This document shows, in pieces, positions 5,251 to 6,523 of a DNA stretch of 6,523 nucleotides. Under the pieces are notes generated by a model that ran no database searches, was not told the origin of the DNA, and worked only from the letters and a program-made list of their open reading frames with translations. Position 1 is the stretch's first letter, and every line of letters starts with the position of its first letter. The DNA comes from an uncultured Lachnoclostridium sp. (lineage in GTDB: Bacteria; Bacillota; Clostridia; Lachnospirales; Lachnospiraceae): NCBI GenBank assembly GCA_958425285.1, contig CATZVV010000107.1, forward strand, positions 1 through 6,523. The letters are read 5' to 3'. A program made the position numbers and the translations under genes.

Positions 5251-5289
5251 CATAATGAATTATATACCAAGAAAGGATGGTTTAAAAAC

Positions 5290-6523
5290 ATGATTAACAT
5301 GCCAAAAGCAAAAATCGGTATCGTAGCAGTCAGTCGTGACTGTTTCCCGGAAACATTATCAGTATCACGTAGAGAGGCTTTAGTTGCAGCATATAAAGAA
5401 AAATATGATGCATCTGATATTTATGAATGTCCAATCTGCATCGTAGAGAGCGAAATACATATGGTTCATGCTCTCGAAGACGTTAAGAAAAATGGATGTA
5501 ACGCTCTCGTTGTATATTTAGGAAACTTCGGTCCGGAAATTTCCGAAACATTATTAGCAAAACATTTTGACGGACCTGTTATGTTCTGTGCAGCAGCAGA
5601 GGAATCTGGAAACAGTCTGATGGACGGTCGTGGCGATGCTTACTGCGGAATGCTTAACGCAAGCTATAACCTGAAATTACGTAACATCAAAGCATATATT
5701 CCGGAATATCCGGTTGGAACTGCAGAAGGTTGTGCAGACATGATTAATGAGTTTGTTCCAATTGCAAAAGCAGTCATCGGATTAAACAGCTTGAAAATTA
5801 TCAGCTTTGGACCTCGTCCATTAAACTTCTTAGCTTGTAATGCTCCAATCAAACAGCTTTACAATATCGGAGTTGAAATTGAAGAAAACTCCGAGCTTGA
5901 TTTATTTGAAGCATTTAACAAACACGCAGGAGATGCACGTATCGCTGATGTTGTAAAAGATATGGAAGCTGAACTTGGTGCCGGAAATAAAAAACCGGAG
6001 ATTCTTGAAAAGCTTGCACAGTATGAATTAACTCTTCTTGACTGGGTTGAAGAACATAAGGGATACAGAGAATATGTTGCAATTGCTGGTAAATGCTGGC
6101 CTGCATTCCAAACACAGTTTGGTTTTGTACCATGCTTTGTAAACAGCCGTTTGACAAAAATGGGAATTCCTGTTTCCTGTGAAGTTGATATTTATGGTGC
6201 ACTTAGTGAGTTCATCGGTTCTGTTGTAAGTAATGATGCCGTTACTCTTCTCGATATTAACAACTCCGTGCCTGCTGATATGTACGATGCTGAAATCAAA
6301 GGAAAATATGGCGCATATACATTGAAAGATACATTTATGGGATTCCACTGTGGAAATACAGCTTCTAACAAACTTTCCTTCTGTGAAATGAAATACCAGA
6401 AGATTATGGCTAGAAGCCTTCCAGTTGAAGTTACAAACGGAACACTTGAAGGAGATATTGCTCCTGGCGATATTACTTTCTTCCGTCTTCAGTCTACTGC
6501 TGATACAAAATTACGTGCATACA
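5290..6523 (+). CDS. Partial CDS: L-fucose/L-arabinose isomerase-family protein
   Basis: The frame is open from ATG 5290 to the right edge, 411 codons without a stop; the family is usually about 470-500 residues, so most of the protein is here. AAAGGA (5272-5277) lies 12 nt upstream, somewhat far. The sequence starts with the alpha/beta pattern KIGIVAVSRDCFPE (7-20) typical of the family's N-terminal domain. Near the metal site it has CWPAFQ, then PVSCEVDIYGALSEFIG (Glu298, Asp300), TLLDINN (Asp322) and FHCGN (His353). Glu298 and Asp322 are the likely equivalents of the catalytic Mn-binding acid pair of fucose isomerase (inference by motif order). These cytosolic enzymes interconvert aldoses and ketoses, but the substrate cannot be read from sequence; many family members lack a proven one. 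The gene is divergent from pfk and has its own promoter and a structured leader. Confidence 0.88.
   Translation, partial: MINMPKAKIGIVAVSRDCFPETLSVSRREALVAAYKEKYDASDIYECPICIVESEIHMVHALEDVKKNGCNALVVYLGNFGPEISETLLAKHFDGPVMFCAAAEESGNSLMDGRGDAYCGMLNASYNLKLRNIKAYIPEYPVGTAEGCADMINEFVPIAKAVIGLNSLKIISFGPRPLNFLACNAPIKQLYNIGVEIEENSELDLFEAFNKHAGDARIADVVKDMEAELGAGNKKPEILEKLAQYELTLLDWVEEHKGYREYVAIAGKCWPAFQTQFGFVPCFVNSRLTKMGIPVSCEVDIYGALSEFIGSVVSNDAVTLLDINNSVPADMYDAEIKGKYGAYTLKDTFMGFHCGNTASNKLSFCEMKYQKIMARSLPVEVTNGTLEGDIAPGDITFFRLQSTADTKLRAY

Noticed and set aside
5664..6348. Three minus-strand open frames (62, 95 and 106 codons) opposite the isomerase-family gene
   Set aside because: They are antisense to a continuous 411-codon frame with family motifs, and they lack ribosome binding sites and recognisable domains.
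1..6523. CRISPR array, tRNA, rRNA, insertion sequence or phage genes
   Set aside because: No regularly spaced repeats, cloverleaf, transposase-like protein or long terminal repeats were seen; the base composition and gene set look like core chromosome.

Overview
The window reads as a chromosomal segment of a low-GC, Gram-positive, spore-forming Clostridia member, most likely Lachnospiraceae-like. The evidence is moderate AT-richness, strong Shine-Dalgarno sites, a YyaC-type sporulation gene, a dnaX-ybaB-recR cluster and a clostridial-type phosphofructokinase. The taxonomic placement is inferred from gene content and protein style; no search was run. I see no rRNA, tRNA, CRISPR array, insertion sequence or phage gene.

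Layout from left to right. (1) Positions 1-604, minus strand: the N-terminal 201 codons of a gene that runs off the left edge. Its product resembles an MPN/JAB-fold domain that has lost the metal-binding histidines. It has a clear sigma-A-type promoter and ribosome binding site. (2) Positions 605-912: an AT-rich divergent intergenic region with several short repeats. (3) Positions 913-1479, plus strand: a yyaC-type (DUF1256) sporulation protein whose 3' end overlaps the end of recR by 41 bp, tail to tail. (4) Positions 1439-5063, minus strand: a tight four-gene cluster, transcribed in the order pfk, dnaX, ybaB, recR, with gaps of 4 and 22 bp and one 1-bp TAATG overlap. (5) Positions 5064-5289: a divergent control region with a promoter for pfk on one strand, a promoter for the rightmost gene on the other, two near-perfect palindromes and an 11-bp leader stem-loop. 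(6) Positions 5290-6523, plus strand: the first 411 codons of an L-fucose/L-arabinose-isomerase-family protein, cut by the right edge.

How the genes fit together: DnaX (clamp-loader subunit), YbaB (nucleoid-associated protein) and RecR (recombination mediator) form a replication and repair set that is widely conserved. Here the glycolytic enzyme phosphofructokinase sits at its head and appears to share its promoter. That places replication and repair expression downstream of a carbon-metabolism promoter, and the divergent neighbour is also a sugar-isomerase-like gene. The most useful leads are the degenerate MPN-like protein, the structured leader of the isomerase-like gene, and the antisense tail of yyaC into recR. 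I see no unmistakable new multi-gene system.
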